Assembly (NCBI RefSeq): GCF_024584785.1
Contig: NZ_CP074112.1
Span: 1,798,001-1,862,000 of the forward strand
Reading direction: 5' to 3'
Source of the DNA: Idiomarina loihiensis
Lineage (GTDB): Bacteria; Pseudomonadota; Gammaproteobacteria; Enterobacterales; Alteromonadaceae
DNA: 64,000 bases
The notes under the pieces were generated by a model. The model was not told where the DNA came from and searched no databases. It saw only the letters and a program-made list of their open reading frames with translations. Both the position numbers and the translations under genes were made by a program. Below, piece by piece: positions 1-9,613 of this stretch. Each line of letters opens with the position of its first letter. Position 1 is the first letter of the stretch.

Positions 1-948
1 TTGCTTGGCATTAAGCACGTGATTGTTGCTGTAAATAAAATGGATTTAGTTGATTACAACCAAGATCGTTACAAAGAAATTCAAGACGAATACTTAAAGT
101 TGGCAGGACAACTAGATATTCCTGATATTCACTTTGTTCCGATTTCGGCGCTTGAAGGTGACAACGTCGTTAACCGCAGCGAGCATACGCCTTGGTTCCG
201 CGGTCGGACCTTGATGGAGTATCTTGAGACACTAGAAATCAGTCGTGCTAGCGACCACACGGATTTCCGTTTTCCGGTGCAATATGTTAACCGCCCTAAC
301 CTGGATTTCCGCGGTTTCGCCGGTACCATTGCCTCTGGAACGGTTAAAGTTGGTGATACTATTCGTGCCCTACCTTCCGGTAAAGTATCAACCGTAAAAG
401 GCATTCATACTTTTGACGGTGATTTAGACGAAGCTACAGCACCGCTAGCGGTTACGCTTACATTAAACGATGAGATCGACATTAGCCGCGGTGACATGAT
501 TGTCGAAAAAGATGCACTCCCTCATACCTCTAACCGCTTACGCGCAAAAGTTGTTTGGATGCATGAAGACGCCCTAGTGCCGCACCGTGACTATTACATT
601 AAATTTGGTACGAAATTCACCAGCGGCAGTGCTGAGAAAATTCATCACCGTATTGATGTGAACAGCTTCGAAGAGAAAGATGCAGAAACCTTGGCGTTAA
701 ATGAAATTGGTCTGCTAGATTTCAGCCTGCAAGAACCGGTAGTGTTTGATAAATACCGCATTAATAAGAAAACCGGCGCGTTTATTATTATTGACCGAAT
801 ATCTAACGTTACCGTCGGTGCTGGTATGGTTGAGCAACCATTAGCAGAAAAAGAAGACAACCAAGCCGAAGCAAGCGAGTTTGAAAAAGATTTAAACGCG
901 TTTGTGCGTAAGCACTTCCCACATTGGGGAGCTAAAGAAATAGTATGA
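1..948 (+). CDS. cysN: Sulfate adenylyltransferase subunit 1 (CysN), 5'-truncated by window edge
   Basis: GTPase subunit of ATP sulfurylase; with CysD it activates sulfate to APS for assimilation and for PAPS synthesis. Only the C-terminal 315 codons are present. The reading frame is open from base 1, so the first codon (TTG) is an internal leucine, not a start; the family is about 475 residues, so roughly 155 are missing. The G4 guanine-specificity motif NKMD is at the beginning, followed by the EF-Tu-like beta-barrel domains ([16 protein letters not shown]). The P-loop and G3 motif lie outside the window. The stop TGA overlaps the next gene in an ATGA arrangement, so the two are translationally coupled. 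Identification is secure. Confidence 0.95.
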   Translation: MLGIKHVIVAVNKMDLVDYNQDRYKEIQDEYLKLAGQLDIPDIHFVPISALEGDNVVNRSEHTPWFRGRTLMEYLETLEISRASDHTDFRFPVQYVNRPNLDFRGFAGTIASGTVKVGDTIRALPSGKVSTVKGIHTFDGDLDEATAPLAVTLTLNDEIDISRGDMIVEKDALPHTSNRLRAKVVWMHEDALVPHRDYYIKFGTKFTSGSAEKIHHRIDVNSFEEKDAETLALNEIGLLDFSLQEPVVFDKYRINKKTGAFIIIDRISNVTVGAGMVEQPLAEKEDNQAEASEFEKDLNAFVRKHFPHWGAKEIV

Positions 949-2699
949 TGCAGGCCTATGTAGGTCTTGTTATTGTCTTATTGTTTGCGGGGCTCATTTC
1001 TAATAGAGTGCGTCCCGCAACTCTGTTTGTTATAGCGGCCCTTGCACTTTATTTCCCCGGGCTACTTTCCGCTCAAGATCTACTAAACCACTATGTTAAT
1101 CAGAGCTTAGTAACACTCATGCTGCTACTAATTGGCTCAATGGCATTAGAGCGCACTCGTGCTCTACAGTGGGTAAGTCGAAATCTATTCCACAAAAGCC
1201 AATTAGTAACCTTACTAAGAATGATGGGCTTAGTTAGTTTCACTTCGGCGTTTCTTAACAATACTGCAGTTGTGGCCGCACTCATGTCTACGGTGCGTAA
1301 AAACCGTGACCATCCCGCCCAACGTCTTCTAATACCCCTGAGCTATTTTGCAATACTAGGCGGTGTATTAACTCTCATTGGTACATCCACTAACTTGGTT
1401 GTAAACAGCTTTTTAGTAGAAACTGGACACCCTGGGTTTCATTTCTTTGACTTCTTACCCATAGGGTTAGGAGTTTTAGCTATTGCAGGCTTAACTACTT
1501 GCCTTGCTGCCTACTTGCTACCAAGCCAACAAGTAGCCAGTGATATTAGCCAAGATTACTTTCTTGATGCAAAAGTAGCTGATAATTCACCTCTTATTGG
1601 CAAAACGGTGCAGCAAGCAGGGTTACGTGCCCTAGATGGATTATTTCTAGCTGAAATAATTAGAGCGGGTAACCTCATTAGTCCAGTGAAGCCAGAAACT
1701 ACTCTACAAGCCAAAGATCGTCTCGTCTTCTGTGGTGATGTTAAAGCCGCACAACAGGTATCGAATTTACCTGGGGTCAACATGTTTGCTCATGAAGCAT
1801 TTTCCGAAACTAATGGGTTATTAAAGGATAACTTAACTGAAGTAATCGTTAGCCCAACCTCTACCCTAGTTGGAAGAACATTAAAAGAAGCAAACTTCCG
1901 AGCACTTTTTGATGCTGCGGTGGTGGCGATTGGCCGCGGTGGTCAACGAATTTCTGGAAAGTTAGGATTAGTAGAAATAAAGGCGGGGGACAGATTGGTA
2001 TTAGCCGCTAGCGAAGATTTTTATCGGCATCGTAACCTGGAACGTAACTTTTTTGTATTGGAAGGAAAGCGTTTAAGCCCCACCCTAACTGGTAAACAAG
2101 AAATTATTACGATGCTTGGCTTTATCGCTATCGTGATTGGCGCAGCAACTCAAACCATCAGCTTATTTAATGGGCTATTAGGCTATCTCGGAATAATACT
2201 TGCAACCCAAGTGATATCGGCAGCAGATATTAGGCGGAGATTGCCATTAGATATCTGGTTAGTGATTGGTTCAGCCTTGTGCATTGCCGACGTGTTTATC
2301 AGTTCAGGCTTAGCAAGGAGTGTGTCACAGACATTATTTAGCTTTTTAGGTGACGGCCAGAACAGCGTTTGGTTGGCATTTATTGCGGTGTATACCCTAA
2401 CTTGGATCATCACTGAAATAGTCACCAACAACGCAGCTGCAGCTATCGTATTCCCTATAGCTGTAGGCATTGCAGCGAGCCTAAATGTGGATATCATGCC
2501 ATTTGTGATGGCTGTGGCATTTGGTGCTTCAGCCAGTTTTATCAGCCCATTTGGCTATCAAACGAACCTTATGGTTATGAACGCAGGAAACTATAAGTTC
2601 GGGGATTTTACTAAAATAGGGATATTGGTGTGGATGGCGTACAGTGCTTCTGCACTGTACTTAATTCCGAAGGTGTTTGGTTGGTTGGAGCCACTCTAA
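945..2699 (+). CDS. SLC13/DASS-family permease with two RCK-C (TrkA-C) domains, probable sulfate transporter
   Basis: A 584-residue integral membrane protein. Transmembrane segments occupy about residues 1-190 and 385-584 and carry the paired family motifs [12 protein letters not shown] and [14 protein letters not shown]. Between them are two cytosolic TrkA-C-like domains, about 203-275 and 303-370. This is the architecture of SLC13-type permeases that often sit beside cysD/cysN in marine gammaproteobacteria and are presumed to import sulfate. The start ATG overlaps the cysN stop; a second in-frame ATG follows immediately. Substrate is inferred from the neighbour, not from specific residues. 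It converges on the polysaccharide operon. Confidence 0.85.
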   Translation: MMQAYVGLVIVLLFAGLISNRVRPATLFVIAALALYFPGLLSAQDLLNHYVNQSLVTLMLLLIGSMALERTRALQWVSRNLFHKSQLVTLLRMMGLVSFTSAFLNNTAVVAALMSTVRKNRDHPAQRLLIPLSYFAILGGVLTLIGTSTNLVVNSFLVETGHPGFHFFDFLPIGLGVLAIAGLTTCLAAYLLPSQQVASDISQDYFLDAKVADNSPLIGKTVQQAGLRALDGLFLAEIIRAGNLISPVKPETTLQAKDRLVFCGDVKAAQQVSNLPGVNMFAHEAFSETNGLLKDNLTEVIVSPTSTLVGRTLKEANFRALFDAAVVAIGRGGQRISGKLGLVEIKAGDRLVLAASEDFYRHRNLERNFFVLEGKRLSPTLTGKQEIITMLGFIAIVIGAATQTISLFNGLLGYLGIILATQVISAADIRRRLPLDIWLVIGSALCIADVFISSGLARSVSQTLFSFLGDGQNSVWLAFIAVYTLTWIITEIVTNNAAAAIVFPIAVGIAASLNVDIMPFVMAVAFGASASFISPFGYQTNLMVMNAGNYKFGDFTKIGILVWMAYSASALYLIPKVFGWLEPL

Positions 2700-2725
2700 C
2701 AACGACTATTTATTTTAATTACAGT

Positions 2726-2743
2726 TACTGATAATTACCAGTA
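2726..2743. terminator. Possible weak bidirectional terminator between convergent genes
   Basis: The 49-bp gap between the permease and the end of the polysaccharide operon contains a TACTG...CAGTA hairpin (5-bp stem, 8-base loop) in AT-rich sequence. The stem is short and the T-runs are broken, so this is a tentative call. Confidence 0.25.
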
Positions 2744-2748
2744 CGTGA

Positions 2749-3297
2749 TTATTTCACTCGATCACCTGCACCTTTACCGGCAAGAGTCTGCAGAATAAAT
2801 CGAAAATAAGTTCTAATCGACATATCAGTAATCATCTTAGCATCAGTCTCCGCCAATAACTTGGGCGTAGACATATCTATCTCATTCACCTGTGCTAATC
2901 CAGTAATACCGGGCCGAACCGAATACACATGCCGCGCATCACGCTCGGCAATTAGTTCAACCTGGTTGAACAAATTTGGGCGTGGGCCAACTAAACTCAT
3001 TTCACCTGTCAAAACATTCCACAACTGTGGTAGCTCATCTAGCTTACTTTTTCGCAAAAAACCGCCGATCCGGGTAATAGACGCTGTAGATGCTAAGTGA
3101 CTTGCTACAGAGGAAGTATCGACCTTCATTGTACGAAACTTCACCAAAGTAAAAGGCTTTTTATTCCGTCCTACTCGCTCCTGCCAAAAAAGCGGCGATC
3201 CCGTATCAAAAAATCCGAGTACATAAACGATCAATAGTACTGGGAAACCAAAAACTAACCCCAACAGGGCAAAGGTAAAATCAAAAATACGCAACAC
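2749..3297 (-). CDS. Bacterial sugar transferase (small monotopic phosphoglycosyl transferase)
   Basis: Initiates repeat-unit assembly by moving a sugar-1-phosphate from a UDP-sugar to undecaprenyl phosphate at the inner membrane. It has 182 residues, i.e. only the catalytic PglC-like core without the WbaP/WcaJ membrane domain: an N-terminal re-entrant hydrophobic helix (about 5-28), then QERVGRNKKPFTLVKFRTM, the Asp-Glu dyad in KLDELPQLWN, and SLVGPRP. The start is GTG, one base after the upstream stop, with AGGAAT about 10 nt upstream. It is the last gene of the locus. Donor sugar cannot be read from the sequence; the adjacent SDR gene suggests an N-acetylated 6-deoxyhexosamine. Confidence 0.9.
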   Translation of the reverse strand: MLRIFDFTFALLGLVFGFPVLLIVYVLGFFDTGSPLFWQERVGRNKKPFTLVKFRTMKVDTSSVASHLASTASITRIGGFLRKSKLDELPQLWNVLTGEMSLVGPRPNLFNQVELIAERDARHVYSVRPGITGLAQVNEIDMSTPKLLAETDAKMITDMSIRTYFRFILQTLAGKGAGDRVK

Positions 3298-3298
3298 G

Positions 3299-4252
3299 TT
3301 ATTTATTCCTAAACATAAAATCAGCCACTGTCATTTTTATACCTTGTTTAACTGTAAACGGCGGTACCCATTCCAACAAAGTACGTGCCTTCGTTGAATT
3401 AACCTGTAAATCCCCCACCAATCGGTCTACCATCGCTGTCTTACCTGTTAGCCGACCCGCTAACTTTAACAACCAAATCGGTACCGGCAGCAAACGTGGC
3501 GAGTAGCCAAGAGATGAACGAATATAAGTAATCAGATTACGTAGTGAACAATCTTCTCCGTCAGACACGAGAAAGGTCTGATTTGCCGCCTCTGGATGCT
3601 GGATACAGCAAACAATAAAACTCGCCAAGTTACCCACATACAACATGCTGCGCTTGTTATTCACAGAACCGAACGGCAAAGGTACAGGCTTGCTTGCAAG
3701 GTTAATCAAATTTCGGAAATTACCGGGTGCAGCACCACCATAGACAAGTGGCGGGCGAATAATAACGATTTCCATCCCTGTTTCGTTGGATAACTTCCGT
3801 AACCCTTGTTCAGCCTCGTACTTAGAAACTGCATAAGCATCATGCGGTGCTTCGGTATCCGTCTCTTTGAATGGTCGTAACGAATTAAGCCCATGCACAC
3901 CAATACTGCTAATAAAAATAAAACGCTTAACACCCGCCACAACAGCCTGCTTAGCAAGATTTAGCGTACCTTCTACATTAACCTTACGGTATTCCGCAAG
4001 CGGGTCATCTTCTTTATCGTGTAGAATATGCGCTCGAGCAGCTGCATGAATTACAACATCAACGCCTTTAAGAGCGAGAGAATAATCCGTCGAACCACTA
4101 ATGTTTCCAACGACCACAATATCATCGGACGCAGAATAAACAGCAGAGCGAACAGCAGAGATCACTCTGCAGCCTACCATCTTCTGAATCTCAGAAAGTA
4201 AATGAGAGCCTACAAAACCAGTCGAACCGGTCAGCATTATAGTAGTAGTCAT
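3299..4252 (-). CDS. NAD-dependent epimerase/dehydratase (SDR), possible UDP-sugar 4-reductase/epimerase
   Basis: A 317-residue extended SDR protein. The Rossmann motif TGSTGFVGSHL is at the N-terminus and the catalytic YAVSK (YxxxK) is near residue 145, with an SSIG serine upstream. ATG start with CAGGAG 8 nt upstream. The pairing with a small phosphoglycosyl transferase recalls WbpV-WbpL of Pseudomonas O-antigen clusters, where the SDR reduces a 4-keto sugar to QuiNAc/FucNAc. No WbpM-type 4,6-dehydratase is in this window, so a GalE-like epimerase role remains equally possible. Confidence 0.75.
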   Translation of the reverse strand: MTTTIMLTGSTGFVGSHLLSEIQKMVGCRVISAVRSAVYSASDDIVVVGNISGSTDYSLALKGVDVVIHAAARAHILHDKEDDPLAEYRKVNVEGTLNLAKQAVVAGVKRFIFISSIGVHGLNSLRPFKETDTEAPHDAYAVSKYEAEQGLRKLSNETGMEIVIIRPPLVYGGAAPGNFRNLINLASKPVPLPFGSVNNKRSMLYVGNLASFIVCCIQHPEAANQTFLVSDGEDCSLRNLITYIRSSLGYSPRLLPVPIWLLKLAGRLTGKTAMVDRLVGDLQVNSTKARTLLEWVPPFTVKQGIKMTVADFMFRNK

Positions 4253-4288
4253 CGATAGACTCCTGTTCCTAACTTGACAAACTTCCGC

Positions 4289-4444
4289 CTAATTCCGGTA
4301 AGTGACAAACATACTCTCCAAGCCGTTCTGTCTTGTAGTGTAAATATCGGGTTGCCGTTTTAAAATTTCAGTAATTGTTGCACTGCCCGTTTTAGGAAAT
4401 CCCGCATATACAAAATTTGGAAGCTTTCTATTTAAATCGTCCAT
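4289..4444 (-). pseudogene. Truncated sulfotransferase (N-terminal PAPS-binding fragment, 51 codons)
   Basis: Starting one base after the upstream stop (TAG-A-ATG, with GAAGAG as ribosome site) is a 51-codon frame ending in TAG. It reads NFVYAGFPKTGSATI near its start, which matches the 5'-phosphosulfate-binding loop of PAPS sulfotransferases, followed by EILKRQPDIY. Nothing of the remaining 200 or so residues follows; the next gene begins 36 nt after the stop. I read it as the stump of a third sulfotransferase of the locus left by a deletion. It may still be translated by coupling but cannot be active. Confidence 0.7.
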
Positions 4445-4445
4445 T

Positions 4446-5636
4446 CTACTCTTCTTCACATTTTTGTAGGGAAAGAATGTTAGTCAACATTATTTGATTT
4501 ATTTTCATAACATCATATTTTTCAACTGCAATGGTCCGAGAGCGCCTTCCCATCACTTCTATAAGTTCGGGATCTTCTATAAATTTTTGCATCGCGAGCG
4601 CTAAAGGCTCAACAGCCTTCACTAGAACACGATAGCCATTATCACCGTCAATCACGGTTTCTCTACAGCCAGGCGCGTCGGTGGTAATAATTGCACGGCC
4701 CATCGACATTGCCTCTAACACGGAGCGGGGGGTTCCCTCTCTGTAGCTCGGCAATACAAATACATGACAGGATTGAATAAACGGCCGAACATCTGCTTGA
4801 TGCCCATGCCATTTAATCAGTCCCTCATGACACCATGCTTCAATTTCGTGCTGCTTGAGAGAATCTGGATTACTATCTAGTCCCCCTACCAGATGAAATT
4901 TAACGTGCGGATACTTCTTTTTTACAATCCTCGCGGCATCCACAAATTCACGTATTCCTTTGTCGCCCAGCATTCTTGCAATCAGCAGAAATGAAACCGG
5001 CTGCGGAGGTAACGGTGTATCCGGAAATTTATCAACATCGACCCCACTGCCATTTACAATATGTACCGGAACGTCTTTCGGTAACAATTTCAAGCGATTG
5101 AAGTCATTTTTATCGTCGTTATTCTGAAAGAAAATAATATTTGAGCGCTTCAATGCCGTTGCATAAAGTTTGCGAGCAATAAACTGGATAATACGGCGTT
5201 TACCGGAAGGTGTCCCCGTAAATGCGTACCCTAATCCAGTAATCAGGGACACTCGCATTTCTACCTGTGCCGCAGCAGCCGCCAGCGTTCCCCAAATTAC
5301 TGGCTTAATAGTATAAGCGAGAAAGAGCTGCGGCTTCACCTTACAAAATAGTTCTTTAAGCTGAAAAAACGCGCGTATGTCATGGAATGGATTAAGACCA
5401 GCCCGGTTGTAAGGAGCATTGTGGCAAATAATTCCATTCGACACCAACCAATCGAGTGCAGCCTTATCCCGTAATAATTCGGGAGCACAGGCATGCACCT
5501 CATACCCTCGATGAGCAAGGTCTAAAAGAAGCTGCCCTCTGAAATTGACTAAAGAACTCGAGGAAGAACCAAGGATTAAAAAGACCATTGGTCCGCTTTT
5601 TTGTCGGAAACAAGAAGATGTGGCCACGTCAAGCAT
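4446..5636 (-). CDS. Glycosyltransferase family 4 (GT-B fold)
   Basis: A 396-residue GT4-type glycosyltransferase for capsule repeat-unit assembly on the cytoplasmic face. It shows the N-terminal acceptor domain beginning near FLILGSSSSSLVNFRG, a GSGVD motif in the middle, and the C-terminal nucleotide-sugar site with SYREGTPRSVLEAMSMGRAI (E-x7-E type). The longest frame starts at 5636; an internal ATG at 5588 sits right before the first beta-strand and better fits family N-termini, so either could be used. It resembles CapM/PglA-like transferases that add HexNAc to a lipid-linked first sugar, but donor and linkage are unknown. Confidence 0.85.
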   Translation of the reverse strand: MLDVATSSCFRQKSGPMVFLILGSSSSSLVNFRGQLLLDLAHRGYEVHACAPELLRDKAALDWLVSNGIICHNAPYNRAGLNPFHDIRAFFQLKELFCKVKPQLFLAYTIKPVIWGTLAAAAAQVEMRVSLITGLGYAFTGTPSGKRRIIQFIARKLYATALKRSNIIFFQNNDDKNDFNRLKLLPKDVPVHIVNGSGVDVDKFPDTPLPPQPVSFLLIARMLGDKGIREFVDAARIVKKKYPHVKFHLVGGLDSNPDSLKQHEIEAWCHEGLIKWHGHQADVRPFIQSCHVFVLPSYREGTPRSVLEAMSMGRAIITTDAPGCRETVIDGDNGYRVLVKAVEPLALAMQKFIEDPELIEVMGRRSRTIAVEKYDVMKINQIMLTNILSLQKCEEE

Positions 5637-5647
5637 ATTCCTCTTCT

Positions 5648-6529
5648 CTACCAGTAAACCATTTCAGGATATATCTCCAGCATTTTTTGCCTATCAGTTT
5701 CATAGTATTGTCTTAGCAGCTGTATACTCCGATCATTCAAAACGTCTTTCGGATTTAGTGGACTATTGAATAAGGGTAGACTGCCGATGCGAGTCACTGC
5801 CGACCCAACAAGCCACAACAGCCTATTGCCGCGGTATTCCTTTCGAGTTCTTCCAGAATTAAACTTATACCGAATTCGATTTCCAGCATTTAAAAAAATT
5901 GCCTTTCGATAGTCATAACTTCCACGATTCTTAACTCTTTCGCTCTTACTAAATGATTCATAAGTAATACCCAGAAAATCACTCACTCTTTTCAATTCCG
6001 CGACCGTATTACTTCTGATTCTATTCTGATTTGTTAAAAATAAAGAGTTAGGTTGAGCCAATGATTCAGCGAAAAAAAGCGAGTCGAAATACAGGCCGTA
6101 GTGTAACAGCGAGATACCTGCAGGATGTTTATCTAAATAGTTTCCATAAAATATTTCCTCAACAGCCGTGTTTATGTTTTTTACAGGCAGCTTGCCGCTA
6201 TTAACCACATGAAAGTATGCAGAAACGAATCTATCAACAGGATCTCTTAGTACTACTATAACCTTGCAATTTGGTGAGTGTTGGAATAGTCGAGAAATAG
6301 CTCTTAAATCACCCAGAATGTTGGGGCGTTTTAAACCAACAAGTTTCTCATTGTGAACAAAGCGATCATCTAGTTCTCTGTCAACTCGACCTTGTTCAAA
6401 ATCAGGTGATTCAAATATCGCAAACTCGCCTAGTGGAAGTACAACCTTCGAGTGCGAGTTTAGGTAATGTTGAATTGTGGTAGAGGCCGCTTTTTGCGCG
6501 CCTATAATTGCGAAGTCTAATTCAATCAT
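5648..6529 (-). CDS. Sulfotransferase (heparan-sulfate-type, PAPS-dependent)
   Basis: A 293-residue protein transferring sulfate from PAPS to a carbohydrate. The 5'-phosphosulfate loop is IIGAQKAASTTIQHYL (residues about 8-23) and the 3'-phosphate motif is VVLRDPVDRFVSAYFH (about 100), as in HS N- and O-sulfotransferases (Sulfotransfer_1 family). It lies between two glycosyltransferase genes with gaps of 6 and 11 nt, so it is part of the repeat-unit operon and most likely decorates the polymer. The DNA here is markedly AT-rich compared with the flanks. Confidence 0.85.
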   Translation of the reverse strand: MIELDFAIIGAQKAASTTIQHYLNSHSKVVLPLGEFAIFESPDFEQGRVDRELDDRFVHNEKLVGLKRPNILGDLRAISRLFQHSPNCKVIVVLRDPVDRFVSAYFHVVNSGKLPVKNINTAVEEIFYGNYLDKHPAGISLLHYGLYFDSLFFAESLAQPNSLFLTNQNRIRSNTVAELKRVSDFLGITYESFSKSERVKNRGSYDYRKAIFLNAGNRIRYKFNSGRTRKEYRGNRLLWLVGSAVTRIGSLPLFNSPLNPKDVLNDRSIQLLRQYYETDRQKMLEIYPEMVYW

Positions 6530-6535
6530 GAAATA

Positions 6536-7696
6536 CTATTGTTCCTTATCAAATAGGGCTTCCAAAGAGGTTATTTTATGCTCATCCTCTAAGATTGACG
6601 TCGGGTATCCGCTTTCTGCTAGTCTCGTTCTTAGCTCTGAATCGCTAATTAACTCAGCAAGCCCTTCAACAATTGCGCTTACCTCTTGGTCTACGATAAG
6701 ACCGGTTTGCCTATCTATCAGTTGCTCATACACACCAGAAACTTTAGTAGCGACTACTGCCTTTTTCATCACCTTTGCTTCGTTGATAACTCCACAAAGA
6801 CCCTCATGATAAGAGAGCATTGCAACAACGTCTGCCATCCTATAGTAAGGGAAAGGGTTCTCCTTTAAGCCGAGTAGTATCATACAGTCTTCCAAGTGCG
6901 ATTTATGAATCAAGACCTCTAGCGCTTTTCGATCAGGCCCGTCACCAATTACATACCACTTAAATTCGAACCCTCGATCTCTTAAAATACTACAGACTTC
7001 TACCATACGAAAAATTGCTTTTGCAGAATCTTTTAATCGACATACCGAAAGCAAATTTATTGTCTCACTCGAGAAGCTTATACTAGCCTTCTTTAGCGAT
7101 TTTTCACGCATTTCCCCTGCATTTAGGATGTTGTAAACAACATGAGTTTTAAACTCTACTTGAGGACAAAGATCGATTAGACTTCTTTCAGCCGTTTTCG
7201 ATACACAAATATATTTATCAATATAACACCACCAAGTATTCACTGAGTTCTGAATCTTCATGGCGTTTGGAGTTTGCTTTAAGTCATTTCTAATCCAATG
7301 AAATTTCTTAATGGCTTTAACATATTTGCAGACAAAAAGCGGCTTTGTACCCATTAATAAAATACAGGCCGCGTCATATTCTCTTCTCGAAAATTCTCTT
7401 TTTTTTAAATAAGAGAAAATTGAATCATAAAGATAAAAAACAACTTGAGGAAATAAAAAAATCTTCCGAAAAAAATTCTTCTCAGCTTTAAACTCTACCC
7501 CTCTAAGTTTCTTCCTAATAGCTACTAATTCTACCTCAGGAGCTAAACCAGACTCTAAACTGCCACCGCCTACCTCAACAACAACTGTAACTTTCCAATT
7601 TCTTTGTATCAGACTATTAATCATTCTGACAGATGAACGCTCAGCACCACCAACATTTAGCTGGGAGATATGGAATAATACGCTACGTTGTCTCAC
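6536..7696 (-). CDS. Glycosyltransferase family 4 (GT-B fold)
   Basis: A 386-residue GT4 enzyme. N-terminal HISQLNVGGAERSSVRMI is the typical gly-rich acceptor-side motif, and the C-terminal domain has SYHEGLCGVINEAKVMKKAV (EGxxxxxxEA site) and GLKENPFPYY. Start is GTG with AGAGG about 7 nt upstream. The gene is the most AT-rich stretch of the locus, with long A and T runs around 7380-7480, suggesting a different origin from its neighbours. Specific sugar and acceptor unknown. Confidence 0.85.
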   Translation of the reverse strand: MRQRSVLFHISQLNVGGAERSSVRMINSLIQRNWKVTVVVEVGGGSLESGLAPEVELVAIRKKLRGVEFKAEKNFFRKIFLFPQVVFYLYDSIFSYLKKREFSRREYDAACILLMGTKPLFVCKYVKAIKKFHWIRNDLKQTPNAMKIQNSVNTWWCYIDKYICVSKTAERSLIDLCPQVEFKTHVVYNILNAGEMREKSLKKASISFSSETINLLSVCRLKDSAKAIFRMVEVCSILRDRGFEFKWYVIGDGPDRKALEVLIHKSHLEDCMILLGLKENPFPYYRMADVVAMLSYHEGLCGVINEAKVMKKAVVATKVSGVYEQLIDRQTGLIVDQEVSAIVEGLAELISDSELRTRLAESGYPTSILEDEHKITSLEALFDKEQ

Positions 7697-7707
7697 TACT
7701 GCCTCTA

Positions 7708-8760
7708 CTAAAATCGAAAAAAATCTCTATACCAAGCCACAAATTTATTAATCCCCTCTTGTACAGATGTGCTTGGTTTATAGCCCAAGTCGTCTACAAG
7801 GTCGGTTACATCGGCGAACGTAGCCGGCACATCACCCGCTTGCAACGGCATTAAATTCTTCGGTATTTCTTTACCCACGGCATTCTCAATAGCGTTAATA
7901 AAGTCCATCAATTTAACGGGGTTATTATTGCCGATATTGTAAACTTTATAGGGGGCTGAAGAACGACTGGCATCCGCACCTTCTTCTATCCAATTCGCTG
8001 CGGCTTGCGCTGGGTTATCAATTACACGGGCAACCCCTTCAACAATATCGTCTACATAGGTGAAGTCACGAAGCATATTACCATTGTTAAATACATCAAT
8101 AGTACGTCCTTCTAGCGCAGCTTTGGTGAAAAGAAACAAAGCCATATCGGGGCGGCCCCACGGACCGTAAACCGTAAAGAATCGTAATCCCGTAGTGTGA
8201 ATTCCAAATAGGTGCGAATACGTATGAGCCATCAATTCGTTCGACTTCTTACTCGCAGCATAAAGACTTATAGGGTGGTCCACATTATGCGAGGTTGAGA
8301 ATGGTAAAGTTTCATTCAACCCATAAACAGAAGAACTCGATGCATAGCTTAAATTCTTCACACCGTAATGACGGCAGGCTTCCAATATATTCAGGAATCC
8401 AACAATATTGGCGTCAATATAGGCTTGCGGATGCTCCAATGAGTAACGCACGCCTGCTTGTGCCGCTAAGTTACATACCGCATCAAACTTCTCTGTCTCA
8501 AATAGTGCGTCAAGAGCACTTTTGTCCTCCAGTTTCATTTGCAGAAAGCGGTAATTCTCATACTTTGTAGACTGAACTAGGTTACCGTACTGAATTTCTT
8601 CTTTGGCAATGCCGGTTTCAGCTAAGCGTCCATATTTCACGCGAATATCGTAGTAGTCGTTAATGCTGTCAAGCCCTACAACTTCGTCACCTCGCGCTAA
8701 AAGCTTTTGCGCCAAGTGAAAGCCAATAAAACCTGCAGTTCCTGTAATTAAAATCTTCAT
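7708..8760 (-). CDS. UDP-glucuronate 4-epimerase (CapI/GAE family)
   Basis: Converts UDP-GlcA to UDP-GalA in the cytoplasm. It is an extended SDR with TGTAGFIGFHLA at the N-terminus, SSSSVYG and YAASKKSNE (YxxxK) in the core, and family-typical segments DSINDYYDIRVKYGRL, LAAQAGVRYSLEHP and TVYGPWGRPDMALF. About 350 residues is normal. GTG then ATG stand in tandem at 8763/8760; ATG is taken, with CAGGAAT upstream. Its substrate would come from Ugd, encoded at the far upstream end of the locus, which supports incorporation of galacturonic acid in the polymer. Confidence 0.9.
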   Translation of the reverse strand: MKILITGTAGFIGFHLAQKLLARGDEVVGLDSINDYYDIRVKYGRLAETGIAKEEIQYGNLVQSTKYENYRFLQMKLEDKSALDALFETEKFDAVCNLAAQAGVRYSLEHPQAYIDANIVGFLNILEACRHYGVKNLSYASSSSVYGLNETLPFSTSHNVDHPISLYAASKKSNELMAHTYSHLFGIHTTGLRFFTVYGPWGRPDMALFLFTKAALEGRTIDVFNNGNMLRDFTYVDDIVEGVARVIDNPAQAAANWIEEGADASRSSAPYKVYNIGNNNPVKLMDFINAIENAVGKEIPKNLMPLQAGDVPATFADVTDLVDDLGYKPSTSVQEGINKFVAWYRDFFRF

Positions 8761-8841
8761 CACTCATAATTCCTGAATAAAGCTTGCAATCAAATCTTGT
8801 CGTGTAGCTCTAGGCTTCTATTTACGTTTGTAACTAATTCT

Positions 8842-9588
8842 CTACTCTGGAATATACCTTTCATATCCAGCCAGAATCAGTTTTTCACGCACCTCATTCC
8901 AGTTCGAAATTAAATCTCCTACAGGTTCTGGATTCTGCCGCTTTAAATTCGTTACTGGCGTCGACTCGGGCAAGCCCAAAAACTCTAGCACGCGCTGGAA
9001 CGTATGGTTCAAGTCGCTTGTTAATTCTTCATAAGAGATATTCAAAAGTTGATGCTTGGAAAAAAAATCATCCCCCCAACGTTCCCAGTGTAGTGTCTTC
9101 TCAATCCACTCAATCAACTCATTGGGGTCTACGCTGACACGTTTCTTGTCCGCACTAATGAGCGCACGGTTGGAGTTTGCGACATAAGTGTCATTTTTTC
9201 GGGCTATCATCCACGACAAAACACTTCTTAATGTATCTTCTCGTTTTAAATGAATAACTCGTAAATTTCGATTGTTCTGCAATAAAGAAAATAATTCCGT
9301 CGAATCGCCATGGTGTGGATGATAATAAAACACCTTACAACCCGCAGCCTTTATGTACCGTGGCTGCTTGCCAAACACATCACCATAACGCTTTTCGATA
9401 GAATCTCCATCCAAATGACCAAAATGTTCGCCTTTGACCCGAACATTTGGGTGACTAAGTAGACTAGAATTCAAAAAATTAGAGCCCGTTCGTGAGCGTG
9501 AGAGCACTATGAAAGGAACATAGTCTTTATATCCGAAAGGTTTTAGTAAGTAATACTTTGTTAGTCTGATTAAATCTTTTACTTCCAT
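8842..9588 (-). CDS. Sulfotransferase (Stf0/NodH-like)
   Basis: A 248-residue putative PAPS sulfotransferase. The N-terminal P-loop-like motif is VLSRSRTGSNFLNSSLLSHP (about 28-47), and a later segment with VIHLKREDTLRSVLSW matches the 3'-phosphate-binding region (R...S). NISYEELTSD and FLGLP are typical of the C-terminal part of the fold. ATG start with GGGAG 9 nt upstream. It differs strongly from the sulfotransferase at 5.6-6.5 kb, so the two probably sulfate different positions or sugars. Acceptor inferred as the capsular repeat from context only. Confidence 0.8.
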   Translation of the reverse strand: MEVKDLIRLTKYYLLKPFGYKDYVPFIVLSRSRTGSNFLNSSLLSHPNVRVKGEHFGHLDGDSIEKRYGDVFGKQPRYIKAAGCKVFYYHPHHGDSTELFSLLQNNRNLRVIHLKREDTLRSVLSWMIARKNDTYVANSNRALISADKKRVSVDPNELIEWIEKTLHWERWGDDFFSKHQLLNISYEELTSDLNHTFQRVLEFLGLPESTPVTNLKRQNPEPVGDLISNWNEVREKLILAGYERYIPE

Positions 9589-9613
9589 ACTGCTCGCTCC
9601 CTATAACGCACAT

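Noticed and set aside
1-3. TTG at base 1 as the start of the first gene
   Set aside because: It is an internal codon of cysN; the frame continues beyond the window edge and the GTPase P-loop is missing.
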